A stretch of 7,821 nucleotides of DNA from Sphingomonadaceae bacterium (GCA_947442095.1 CANEVG010000159.1:1-7821), one strand, 5' to 3'. Counted from the first letter of the stretch, positions 1 to 6,211 are shown. Numbers and translations are program-made. Notes: generated by a model not told the origin, from the letters alone.

Positions 1-246
1 ACCGGACTTGCCAAATGCACCGTGGTGACGGGATCGCAACATTTGCATCATGGTTTTAATTGCTGGTTTGTAAATCCGGTGCTAGCAAGCCAATTCTGGT
101 ACGAGCCCGAACCGGCTTTGTCTCAGCCTTCAACGGCACCCGGCACCGCGCAGCAGCGCATGCTGGCAAGCCTGCAAGAAGGCTTTGATCTGGCGCTGGT
201 TTTCGGCCTCGCACCTGAACAGATCGCGGGGCGATCGTGGGCATAA
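1..246 (+). CDS. Possible C-terminal fragment of an unrecognised protein (weak)
   Basis: Forward frame 1 is open from the first base to a TAA at 244-246, giving 81 residues. A GTG at 22 could act as a start, but no Shine-Dalgarno sequence precedes it, so if this is a gene it more likely enters from outside the window. The last 30 residues (…QQRMLASLQEGFDLALVFGL…) read like a normal protein and use mostly GC-ending codons. The first 50 residues use many A/T-ending codons and look less coding. All three minus-strand frames carry stops before base 85, so no minus-strand gene leaves the window here. I recognise no family. It may equally be non-coding DNA upstream of rne. Confidence 0.22.
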   Translation, partial: TGLAKCTVVTGSQHLHHGFNCWFVNPVLASQFWYEPEPALSQPSTAPGTAQQRMLASLQEGFDLALVFGLAPEQIAGRSWA

Positions 247-621
247 AACCCGCCCTTCCCGCGCCAGAGGTTGATGTCTTGATGATTAGTCGTGGTACGT
301 TCGAGCCGAGGCCCCTTCACGGGGACCGTGCGGGCTTGGCGTTCACAGCTTCGCGCCAATCACTGTTTTTGCAGCCGCCGCGAGCCATCTTCAAGTCAGA
401 CACGCACCAACCGCCGCCGGGCGGCGATCGCACACAGGCATGTACCGGGCGGATAACCCCGGCCCTGCCCGCGCTCCGAACCGGCACATCCGCATTCGCG
501 AAACGCCCAGCACCGGTTCTTGTTGGTTCGAGATCCGGGCATCATGGCTATCGCGCTTTCACATTGAACCGCGCCCCGTTCCCGGGATCCGTCCCGTGGC
601 CGCGCGGCTGGAGACTTTATA
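247..621 (+). promoter_or_regulatory. Long non-coding leader/promoter region of rne
   Basis: About 375 bases before the rne start hold no convincing gene; a forward frame open here runs on into rne out of frame and has poor protein character. Short hairpins are visible: 411-424 (CCGCC-GCCG-GGCGG), 583-596 (CGGGA-TCCG-TCCCG) and 599-608 (GCC-GCGC-GGC). The last two lie directly before the Shine-Dalgarno GGAG at 610-613, which is 8 bases from the ATG. In enterobacteria the rne 5' UTR is long and structured, and RNase E uses it to control its own mRNA. An equivalent role here is inference. No convincing -35/-10 pair could be placed; TTGATG occurs at 271 and 279 without a good -10. Confidence 0.45.
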
Positions 622-3528
622 ATGACCACGCGCATGTTGATCGATGCGCGCCACCAGGAAGAAACCCGGGTGGCGGTGCTCAATGGCAACCGAATTGAAG
701 AATTTGACTTTGAATCTGCCGATCACAAGCAGATCAAGGGCAACATCTACCTCGCCAAGGTAACCCGCGTCGAACCGTCGCTGCAGGCGGCGTTCGTCGA
801 TTTTGGCGGCAATCGCCACGGCTTCCTTGCCTTCAGCGAAATCCATCCCGATTACTACCAGATCCCCAAGGAGGACCGCGAGGCTCTTCTGGCCGAAGAA
901 GCCGCGCATGCCGAGGAAGAGGCTGCGCTGCGCGCGGCGGATGAAGCCGAACATGGCGATCTCGATGATGAAGGCGGCGATGACCGCTTCGACTATGACG
1001 GCGACGAGGGTGTCACCGAAGTCGATACGTCCGAGAAGGACGAAGTCGCCACCATCGAAGGCGGCGTCGTCGAAAATGGCTTTGAAGACAATGATTTGAT
1101 TGATTCGTCTGATGAAGATACAGGCGAAGACAGCGAAGACAGCGAAGATAGCGAAGACGGTCAGGGCCGCCCCCGCCGTCAGCGCCGCGGCCAGCGCGCG
1201 CCTCGCGCTCAGGCGCGTGAAGCCGACGATCTGCGCGCCCGCCGCATGGCACTGCGCCGCCGTTACAAGATCCAGGACGTCATTCAGCGCCGCCAGGTCC
1301 TGCTTGTCCAGGTCGTAAAGGAAGAACGCGGCAACAAGGGCGCCGCACTTACCACCTATCTCAGCCTCGCGGGCCGCTACTGCGTTCTCATGCCCAATTC
1401 GAGCCATGGCGGCGGCATTAGCCGCAAGATCAATTCGGCCGCAGACCGCAAGCGCCTCAAGTCGATCATGGCAGAGCTGGAACTGCCCCGCACGATGAGC
1501 TGCATTGTGCGCACCGCCGGTCTCCAGCGCACCAAGCCCGAGATCAAGCGCGATTTCGACTACCTCGCCCGTCTATGGGACGAGATCCGCGAGCGCACGT
1601 TGAAGTCCTCCGCGCCCGCGCTGATCCATTCGGACAGCGACCTCATCAAGCGGGCGATCCGCGACATCTATAACCGCGATATCGAAGAAGTCGTTGTCGA
1701 GGGCGAGCACGGCTACCGCGCCGCCAAGGACTTCATGAAGCTGCTCATGCCCAGCCACGCCAAGCGCGTGAAGCAGTACGCCGATCCAGTGCCGCTGTTC
1801 CAGCGCTACGGCGCGGAAGATCAGCTTACTGCGATGTATGATCCGGTGGTGCAGCTGAAATCGGGCGGCTACTTGGTGATCAACCCGACCGAGGCGCTGG
1901 TCTCGATCGACATCAACTCGGGCCGCTCGACCAAGGAGCACGGTATCGAGGCGACAGCGCTCAGCACCAACCTTGAAGCCGCGCGCGAGATCGCCCGCCA
2001 GCTGCGCCTGCGCGACATGGCCGGCCTTGTCGTGATCGACTTCATCGACATGGAATACGGCTCGAACGTCCGCAAAGTCGAAAAGACGATGAAGGACGCG
2101 CTGCGCAACGACCGCGCGCGCATTCAGGTCGGCCGCATTTCGGGCTTCGGCCTGATGGAAATGAGCCGGCAGCGCCTGCGCACCGGCGTGCTGGAGGCTA
2201 CCACCCGCGCCTGCCCGCATTGCGATGGTTCGGGTCTGGTCCGCACCGCGTCGTCTGCCGGGCTTTCGGCGCTGCGCATGATTGAGGACGAGGCTGCCAA
2301 GGGCAAAGGCACGATCATCACGCTCTATGCCAGCCAGGAAGCGGCGATCTATGTGCTCAATGCCAAGCGTGCCGATCTCGCCGAGATCGAGATGCGCTAC
2401 GGCGTCACGGTCGAGGTGATCCCCGAGGGCGAGAACGAAGGCGCGAAGATGCGCGTCGCCTCGCGCGGGCCCAAGCCTGCGTTTCTTCCGCGCTTCGAAC
2501 CGATCGTCGAGCCTGAGGCCGACGATATGGACGAAGAGGAATACGCAGGCGAAGACGAGGACGACGACCCGCAAGATGAGCCGCGCCGCGCCCGTGGTGA
2601 GGGTCGGGGTCAGGACCGTGCCGAGGATCGTGAACGCGAAGAGGGCGATGGCGAGGGCGGACGTCGCAAGCGCCGCAAGCGCCGCCGCGGCCGCGGCCGG
2701 GATCGCGATGACACGGCACCCGCCGGCACCGAGCGCGAATCGGGCGATGCCGAGGGTGACGAGGACGAAGAGCGCACCGAGTCCGGTCAGGACACGGACG
2801 GCGAACCGCGCGAGGACGGCGAACCGCGCGAGGACGCCGAACGCGCCGACGAACGTGGGCCGCGCAAGCGTCGTCGCCGTGGCCGCCGCCGGCGTGGCGG
2901 GCGCGATGGCACCGAAGGCCAAGCCGGTGAAGGCAGCGAAGGCGATGCCGATGAAGGCGGAGAAGGCGGCGCAGACGACGACGCTGAAGCCGCTTCCGGC
3001 CAAACCGAAGCGCCCGTCGTTGCAGCGCCTGAGACAGAAGACGCGGCACCGGCCAAGCTGCGCCGCTCGCGCCGCCGCAAAGCTGATCCGGCGGAAGATG
3101 GCGGCGAGATCGCTGCAGAGAGCGCGCCGGTAGTCGAGGCGGTCCTTGAAGCAGAGGCTCTAACCAAGCCCAAGCGCACGCGCCGCAAGAAGACGGACGG
3201 TGCAGAGGCCGAAGCCGAACCGGTGCCGGCCGCTGCCGTTGAATTGGAGGCTGCTCCACCTGCTGAAGCCGTCGTGGCCAGCGAAGCGGAGGCCCCAGCC
3301 AAGCCCAAGCGCACGCGCCGCAAGAAGGTGGCAGAAGTCCAAGCTGAGGTCGAAGCCCCAGCTGCGGAGACTGCGCCTGCTGAGGTCGCCGTGACCGAGG
3401 TGCCGGTTGGTGCAGATGCACCGGCAGAAACCGACGCAGAAACAGCTGCCATGGCGCCTGAAGAGCCCGCAAGCGATGAAACCGGAGAGGCCCGTCGCGG
3501 CTGGTGGCAGCGCACGTTCGGCGCCTGA
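622..3528 (+). CDS. rne: Ribonuclease E (RNase E/G family), degradosome scaffold
   Basis: Endoribonuclease that makes the initiating cuts in mRNA decay and matures rRNA and tRNA. It is 968 residues long, starts at ATG 622, and has GGAG 8 bases upstream. The N-terminal S1 RNA-binding domain begins near residue 36 (KGNIYLAKVTRVEPSLQAAF) and resumes near 215 (EERGNKGAALTTYLSLAG at 234-251). Between them lies an insert of about 120 residues, first acidic (SED repeats at 171-179), then arginine-rich. The catalytic core follows, with the two metal-binding aspartates at D430 (SIDINSGRST) and D473 (VIDFIDM), matching E. coli D303 and D346. The zinc-link CPHC has C531 and C534. From about residue 630 to the end the protein is low-complexity, probably disordered: acidic stretches, arginine-rich blocks (681-692, 747-761) and KPKRTRRKK repeats. 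The end, GWWQR (960-964), matches the motif by which Caulobacter RNase E binds PNPase. I see no membrane-binding amphipathic helix. A convergent terminator follows. Confidence 0.97.
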   Translation: MTTRMLIDARHQEETRVAVLNGNRIEEFDFESADHKQIKGNIYLAKVTRVEPSLQAAFVDFGGNRHGFLAFSEIHPDYYQIPKEDREALLAEEAAHAEEEAALRAADEAEHGDLDDEGGDDRFDYDGDEGVTEVDTSEKDEVATIEGGVVENGFEDNDLIDSSDEDTGEDSEDSEDSEDGQGRPRRQRRGQRAPRAQAREADDLRARRMALRRRYKIQDVIQRRQVLLVQVVKEERGNKGAALTTYLSLAGRYCVLMPNSSHGGGISRKINSAADRKRLKSIMAELELPRTMSCIVRTAGLQRTKPEIKRDFDYLARLWDEIRERTLKSSAPALIHSDSDLIKRAIRDIYNRDIEEVVVEGEHGYRAAKDFMKLLMPSHAKRVKQYADPVPLFQRYGAEDQLTAMYDPVVQLKSGGYLVINPTEALVSIDINSGRSTKEHGIEATALSTNLEAAREIARQLRLRDMAGLVVIDFIDMEYGSNVRKVEKTMKDALRNDRARIQVGRISGFGLMEMSRQRLRTGVLEATTRACPHCDGSGLVRTASSAGLSALRMIEDEAAKGKGTIITLYASQEAAIYVLNAKRADLAEIEMRYGVTVEVIPEGENEGAKMRVASRGPKPAFLPRFEPIVEPEADDMDEEEYAGEDEDDDPQDEPRRARGEGRGQDRAEDREREEGDGEGGRRKRRKRRRGRGRDRDDTAPAGTERESGDAEGDEDEERTESGQDTDGEPREDGEPREDAERADERGPRKRRRRGRRRRGGRDGTEGQAGEGSEGDADEGGEGGADDDAEAASGQTEAPVVAAPETEDAAPAKLRRSRRRKADPAEDGGEIAAESAPVVEAVLEAEALTKPKRTRRKKTDGAEAEAEPVPAAAVELEAAPPAEAVVASEAEAPAKPKRTRRKKVAEVQAEVEAPAAETAPAEVAVTEVPVGADAPAETDAETAAMAPEEPASDETGEARRGWWQRTFGA
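1132..1158 (+). repeat. Tandem 9-bp repeat encoding Ser-Glu-Asp x3 in RNase E
   Basis: Three head-to-tail copies of AGCGAAGAC (the middle copy has a T in place of the final C) encode SEDSEDSED, residues 171-179, within the acidic half of the insert in the S1 domain. Such repeats can change copy number by slippage, which would alter the insert length without a frameshift. Confidence 0.8.
2797..2832 (+). repeat. Perfect tandem 18-bp repeat in RNase E tail
   Basis: Two exact adjacent copies of GACGGCGAACCGCGCGAG encode DGEPRE twice, residues 726-737, between the two arginine-rich blocks of the disordered C-terminal half. Exact nucleotide identity suggests a recent duplication. Confidence 0.85.
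3164..3192 (+). repeat. 29-bp direct repeat, copy 1 (encodes KPKRTRRKK)
   Basis: This 29-base stretch recurs exactly at 3299-3327. It encodes KPKRTRRKK starting at residue 849. A diverged relative (KLRRSRRRK) starts at residue 812. The three basic patches, separated by Ala/Glu/Pro-rich acidic linkers, are candidate RNA-binding spots in the RNase E tail. Confidence 0.85.
3299..3327 (+). repeat. 29-bp direct repeat, copy 2 (encodes KPKRTRRKK)
   Basis: Exact second copy of 3164-3192, offset by 135 bases (a multiple of three). It encodes the same KPKRTRRKK patch starting at residue 894. The offset keeps frame, so recombination between the copies would delete 45 residues without a frameshift. Confidence 0.85.
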
Positions 3529-3569
3529 CCGATAAACAGCGGCTCAGGCAACGCCCTCACACCGAATCA

Positions 3570-3599
3570 AACCCTCCCTGGCATGCGCCGGGGAGGGTT
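3570..3599. terminator. Bidirectional terminator between rne and the methyltransferase gene
   Basis: A perfect 9-bp stem (AACCCTCCC/GGGAGGGTT) encloses a further GGC/GCC stem with an ATGC loop and one U·G pair between them. It lies 41 bases after the rne stop and 7 bases beyond the convergent methyltransferase stop. The tail is short on the forward strand (TTCTTCG) and reads TTTGATT on the reverse strand, so it can serve both genes. Confidence 0.8.
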
Positions 3600-3606
3600 C
3601 TTCGTA

Positions 3607-4239
3607 TCAGGCGATTTTGGTGGCCGAGCCCCATTCCATCCAGGCCGCCCAGCGCGGCGACTTCTCAAGATAGCCTTGGCCGATCGGCTCGACAACAAAC
3701 CCCGCGTGCCGCACAGCAGCCGTGATCGGCCGGGTCAGGTGGCATCCCCCCGCGATCGGCTTCCACAAGGGTTCTATCCGGTCCTGCCAGCGCTGCACAT
3801 CGGCATCGGGCGCCCGCCCGTGTTCAAGGAACAGCAGCGTTCCGCCGGGCTTCAGGATTCGGCGCAACTCTGCCAGCACGCGCTGCGGATCTTCCACCGA
3901 ACACAGGGTATAGGTGCAGACCGCCGTATCGAAGCTCTCGCTGGGAAAGGGGATCGCCTCACCCACGCCAGCGCGAATATCCGTGGCCCAGCCCTTGCGC
4001 GCGGCTTCGGCGCGGGCGAATTCGAGCAGCTTGTCCGAAGGATCGATCCCGGCAAAGGCGCTGACTGCGGCCTTGTCATAGAAGCGCTGGTTGAACCCTC
4101 CCCCGCAGCCGATCTCGAAGACCGCGCCTCGGGCCCGCGGCACGACCTGGCCGCGCAAGTCCATGATGCCGTCCGCTCCGCAGCATGTGCGGATGATACG
4201 CGGCACCATGTGCCTGTCCCAGAAGGACTTGAAAGCCAT
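3607..4239 (-). CDS. Class I SAM-dependent methyltransferase, METTL7/TMT1-like
   Basis: A 210-residue methyltransferase with a Rossmann fold. Motif I is VFEIGCGGGF (40-49). The acidic residue that binds the SAM ribose is probably D66 in GIDPSDK. The acidic/aromatic stretch ESFDTAVCTYTLCSV is at 101-115, and the post-II strand LKPGGTLLFLEHG at 129-141. The part after the fold, EPLWKPIAGGCHLTR (156-170), resembles the WKxIxxGCxLTR segment of animal METTL7A/B (TMT1), which methylate small thiols, so a small-molecule substrate is a reasonable inference. The substrate is not shown by the sequence. The start at 4239 is preferred because GAGGG lies 7 bases upstream and the N-terminus (MAFKSFWDRHMVPRII) is family-like; a start at 4305 would add 22 poorly conserved-looking residues. 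No signal peptide or membrane helix is seen. It converges on rne and is probably monocistronic. UbiE-like quinone methylation is a less likely alternative. Confidence 0.88.
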   Translation of the reverse strand: MAFKSFWDRHMVPRIIRTCCGADGIMDLRGQVVPRARGAVFEIGCGGGFNQRFYDKAAVSAFAGIDPSDKLLEFARAEAARKGWATDIRAGVGEAIPFPSESFDTAVCTYTLCSVEDPQRVLAELRRILKPGGTLLFLEHGRAPDADVQRWQDRIEPLWKPIAGGCHLTRPITAAVRHAGFVVEPIGQGYLEKSPRWAAWMEWGSATKIA

Positions 4240-4384
4240 GCCAGCACCCTCTTCTTCCCGCTTTAACGCCGATCCTGCATGGGCTGGCGCTGGCAAGCAA
4301 GCCACACCGCGTGAAATGAATGCGAATCAACTCAGCAACGAAAAATTGATCGGACAAGCCAAAAGATACCCGAGGCCATGTCTA

Positions 4385-4408
4385 TATAATTGTATTTAAA
4401 AGATTATA
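4385..4408. promoter_or_regulatory. TATAAT-N12-ATTATA inverted repeat, candidate opposed -10 boxes or operator
   Basis: A perfect TATAAT on the forward strand (4385-4390) and a perfect TATAAT on the reverse strand (4403-4408) flank 12 bases. As -10 boxes they would face each other and place both starts near 4396, one towards the pilin and one towards the methyltransferase. No good -35 hexamer sits 16-18 bases from either box; on the reverse strand TTGTGA is only 14 bases away. A regulator-binding palindrome is an equal alternative. Confidence 0.35.
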
Positions 4409-4506
4409 TCACCCGGTAGATCTCACAACGGACGATGTGCGTTAGGGTTTTCTTAGAATGTTAGCCGTAAAAGATTATTTGCTCATCCATGGAAGACACA
4501 AGGGGT

Positions 4507-4535
4507 GAGTGGCGCGTGGGGCGCCAACTCAGGAG
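4507..4535 (+). promoter_or_regulatory. Hairpin abutting the pilin Shine-Dalgarno sequence
   Basis: GAGTGGCGC (4507-4515) can pair with GCGCCAACTC (4521-4530) around a GTGGG loop, with one bulged A. The ribosome binding site AGGAG (4531-4535) begins at the next base, 7 bases before the pilin ATG. A 5' hairpin in this position could protect the mRNA or adjust ribosome access; the role is inference. Confidence 0.5.
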
Positions 4536-4542
4536 ATCGAAC

Positions 4543-4725
4543 ATGACGCTTTTCAAGAACCTGCTCGCCAACGAAGACGGCGCTACCGCAATCGAATACG
4601 GCCTGATCGCCGCTCTGATCGCCGTTGCCGCCATCACCGCCATGGGCGCGCTGGGCAACTCGCTGTCGAACACCTTTAACCTGGTTTCGACCAACATGAA
4701 CAACGCTGCGGACGGCAAGCTGTAA
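4543..4725 (+). CDS. Flp/Fap-type class IVb pilin subunit
   Basis: A 60-residue prepilin of the Flp family, polymerised into tight-adherence (Tad) pili at the cell surface. The short leader MTLFKNLLANEDG is followed by ATAIEYGLIAALIAVAAI. A prepilin peptidase (TadV/CpaA type) should cut after G13, leaving the family's glutamate-tyrosine pair at mature positions 5 and 6 (E18, Y19). A single hydrophobic helix spans about 16-36, then a short hydrophilic end (NMNNAADGKL). The length is usual for Flp pilins. ATG 4543 is chosen over an upstream ATG at 4489 because AGGAG lies 7 bases before it and the leader then has the expected length. It is flanked by its own hairpin and terminator, so it is probably monocistronic. 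No assembly genes (cpa/tad/rcp) are in the window; these would have to be encoded elsewhere. Confidence 0.93.
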   Translation: MTLFKNLLANEDGATAIEYGLIAALIAVAAITAMGALGNSLSNTFNLVSTNMNNAADGKL

Positions 4726-4751
4726 GCTCTCGCCCTAAGCGATAACGATCG

Positions 4752-4783
4752 GAGGCGGGTAACGAAAGTTCCCCGCCTCTTTT
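4752..4783 (+). terminator. Rho-independent terminator after the pilin gene
   Basis: GAGGCGGG (4752-4759) pairs with CCCGCCTC (4772-4779), with an inner AAC/GTT stem closed by a GAAA tetraloop and a TTTT tail at 4780-4783. It begins 27 bases after the pilin stop and would separate the pilin transcript from sdhB. Confidence 0.88.
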
Positions 4784-4933
4784 CGTTTGCGTTGGCGGGA
4801 AGTCGGTACCAGCCCGCCCCCTAAAACTGTCATCTTGGGCAGGCTTGACGGCCCCCTGCCCCCTTGTCCGGCGCGACGGTTTCGCTAAGGACATCAAAGC
4901 AGAGTTTTGTATCAGATCAGCAGGGACGACCCG
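4784..4933 (+). promoter_or_regulatory. sdhB leader/promoter region with two possible hairpins
   Basis: Because a terminator precedes it, this 150-base gap should contain the promoter for sdhB. Two possible stems are GGCGGG/CCCGCC (4794-4799 with 4813-4818) and GGGCAGG/CCTGCCC (4837-4843 with 4855-4861). TTGACG at 4845 resembles a -35 box, but no good -10 follows at 16-18 bases. The start AGGGA at 4922-4926 is the ribosome binding site for sdhB. Confidence 0.35.
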
Positions 4934-5716
4934 ATGGCGACCTTCACGCTTCCGAAGAATTCCAAGGTCAATGGCAAGGCGCGCCATCATGCGGCCGCCA
5001 CGCAGGGCCGGATCCAGAAGTTCAAGGTCTATCGCTACGATCCTGACAGCGGCGAGAACCCGCGCTACGACACGTTCGAGATCGATCTCGACCAGTGCGG
5101 CCCGATGGTGCTCGATGCGCTGATCAAGATGAAGGGGGAACAGGACCCCACACTCACCTTCCGCCGCTCTTGCCGCGAAGGCATTTGCGGCTCCTGCGCA
5201 ATGAACCTCAATGGCCGCAACGGCCTGGCCTGCACAACGGCCATCGCGGATCTCAAGGGCGAGATTCGCATCACGCCGCTGCCGCACATGGAAGTGATCA
5301 AGGATCTGGTCCCCGATTTCACGCACTTCTACGCGCAGTATGCCTCGATTCGCCCCTGGCTGCAGACCGTATCGCCCACGCCATCGGGCAAGGAGCGGCT
5401 GCAGAGCCCCGAACAGCGCGAGAAGCTCGACGGGCTCTACGAATGCATCCTGTGCGCCTGCTGCTCTACCTCTTGCCCAAGCTACTGGTGGAACTCGGAC
5501 AAGTTCCTCGGCCCCGCGATCCTGCTTCAGGCTTATCGCTGGCTGGCCGACAGCCGCGACGAGATGACCGGCGAGCGGCTCGACGAGTTGGAAGACCCTT
5601 TCCGCCTCTATCGCTGCCACACGATCATGAACTGCGCCAATGTGTGCCCGAAGGGCCTTTCGCCCGCACGCGCCATTGCGGAGATCAAGAAGATGCAGGT
5701 CGAGCGGTCGCTCTGA
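4934..5716 (+). CDS. sdhB: Succinate dehydrogenase iron-sulfur subunit (complex II)
   Basis: The 260-residue electron-transfer subunit of succinate:ubiquinone oxidoreductase. It carries electrons from the SdhA flavin to quinone at the inner face of the cytoplasmic membrane, in the TCA cycle and respiratory chain. The ferredoxin-like [2Fe-2S] ligands are C80, C85, C88 and C100. The C-terminal half has the family signature CILCACCSTSCPSYWWN; by alignment with E. coli, C171, C174, C177 and C238 hold the [4Fe-4S] and C181, C228 and C234 the [3Fe-4S] cluster. All eleven are present. Length is normal. ATG 4934 follows AGGGA; a TTG at 4907 would add only nine residues. The other complex II genes (sdhC, sdhD, sdhA) are not upstream within this window, where a pilin gene sits instead. 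A thioesterase gene begins 24 bases downstream, probably cotranscribed. Confidence 0.97.
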   Translation: MATFTLPKNSKVNGKARHHAAATQGRIQKFKVYRYDPDSGENPRYDTFEIDLDQCGPMVLDALIKMKGEQDPTLTFRRSCREGICGSCAMNLNGRNGLACTTAIADLKGEIRITPLPHMEVIKDLVPDFTHFYAQYASIRPWLQTVSPTPSGKERLQSPEQREKLDGLYECILCACCSTSCPSYWWNSDKFLGPAILLQAYRWLADSRDEMTGERLDELEDPFRLYRCHTIMNCANVCPKGLSPARAIAEIKKMQVERSL

Positions 5717-5740
5717 CCTGCAACGCACCACTTACCAGAC

Positions 5741-6211
5741 ATGCCAGCCGATAACTCCGCCTTCACCTATGGTCCTTCTGCTGAGCATCCAGGCTGGTAT
5801 ACTTGGGATCTGAACGACCGTGACCGGTTCAACGCCTATGTCATGGGTCCCCTTTTGGTGCGCCGCGAGGACTTGCCTGGTGGTGGGCCTGCGGTGCGGC
5901 TGCGCATGTTGCCCGAGCGCCGCCACAGCAATCTGCTCGATGCCGTCCACGGGGGGATCACGCTCTCGCTGATCGATGTCTCGCTGTTCGCCTGCATGCG
6001 TCACGCGATCGATGGCGACGCGGCGGGCTCGGTGACACTTGATCTCTCCACCCAGTTCATCGGGGCCGGGATCATAGGCAAACCCCTCGATGCCGTGGTG
6101 GAAGTGCTGCGCGAAACGCGCCGACTCCTGTTCCTGCGCGGCACCGTGATCCAGGAAGACCATCTCGTCGCCGCATTCAACGGAACAGTGCGCAAGCCTT
6201 CGGCGCGATGA
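5741..6211 (+). CDS. PaaI-type hotdog-fold acyl-CoA thioesterase
   Basis: A 156-residue protein of the 4HBT/PaaI thioesterase superfamily, expected to hydrolyse an acyl- or aryl-CoA in the cytoplasm as a homo-oligomer. The signature HGGITLSLID (70-79) has the HGG of the family's central helix, and D79 lines up with the catalytic aspartate of E. coli PaaI (HGGFIFTLAD). The strand SVTLDLSTQFIGAG (97-110) is the typical second conserved block. The substrate cannot be read from the sequence; a role in aromatic degradation is not supported by neighbours. It starts 24 bases after sdhB without a clear Shine-Dalgarno sequence, which suggests translation helped by the upstream gene; the exact start is therefore less certain. 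Its stop overlaps the zapE start by 4 bases (ATGA). Confidence 0.88.
   Translation: MPADNSAFTYGPSAEHPGWYTWDLNDRDRFNAYVMGPLLVRREDLPGGGPAVRLRMLPERRHSNLLDAVHGGITLSLIDVSLFACMRHAIDGDAAGSVTLDLSTQFIGAGIIGKPLDAVVEVLRETRRLLFLRGTVIQEDHLVAAFNGTVRKPSAR

Larger units (their letters stand above)
4240..4542. other. AT-rich divergent intergenic region between methyltransferase and pilin genes
   Basis: About 300 bases without a gene. Bases 4370-4490 are markedly more AT-rich than the rest of the window. The region must hold the promoter of the minus-strand methyltransferase and probably that of the pilin. An inverted repeat of two TATAAT boxes and a hairpin next to the pilin ribosome binding site are described separately. 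No open frame with protein character was seen. Confidence 0.6.

Noticed and set aside
515..545. GGTTCGAGATCC resembling a tRNA T-arm
   Set aside because: The flanking bases do not form the 5-bp T stem, and no acceptor, D or anticodon stems are found around it.
237..698. Forward 153-codon frame overlapping the start of rne
   Set aside because: Starts at GTG without a ribosome binding site, overlaps rne out of frame by 77 bases, and its product is a Pro/Arg/Gly-rich mixture typical of a GC-rich shadow frame.
559..1407. Minus-strand 282-codon frame opposite the rne start
   Set aside because: Lies fully antisense to certain coding sequence; its AVFAIFAVFAVF run is just the complement of the SED/acidic repeats.
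1573..3560. Several long minus-strand frames (up to 476 codons) opposite rne
   Set aside because: High GC and repetitive codons in rne suppress stops on the opposite strand; the products are Ala/Arg/Ser-rich with no family features.
4240..4305. Longer methyltransferase start at 4305
   Set aside because: The extra 22 residues do not look like family sequence, and the internal ATG at 4239 has a good GAGGG site 7 bases upstream.
4907..4933. Upstream TTG start for sdhB adding nine residues
   Set aside because: ATG 4934 has AGGGA at suitable spacing and gives a normal-length protein; the TTG has no ribosome binding site.
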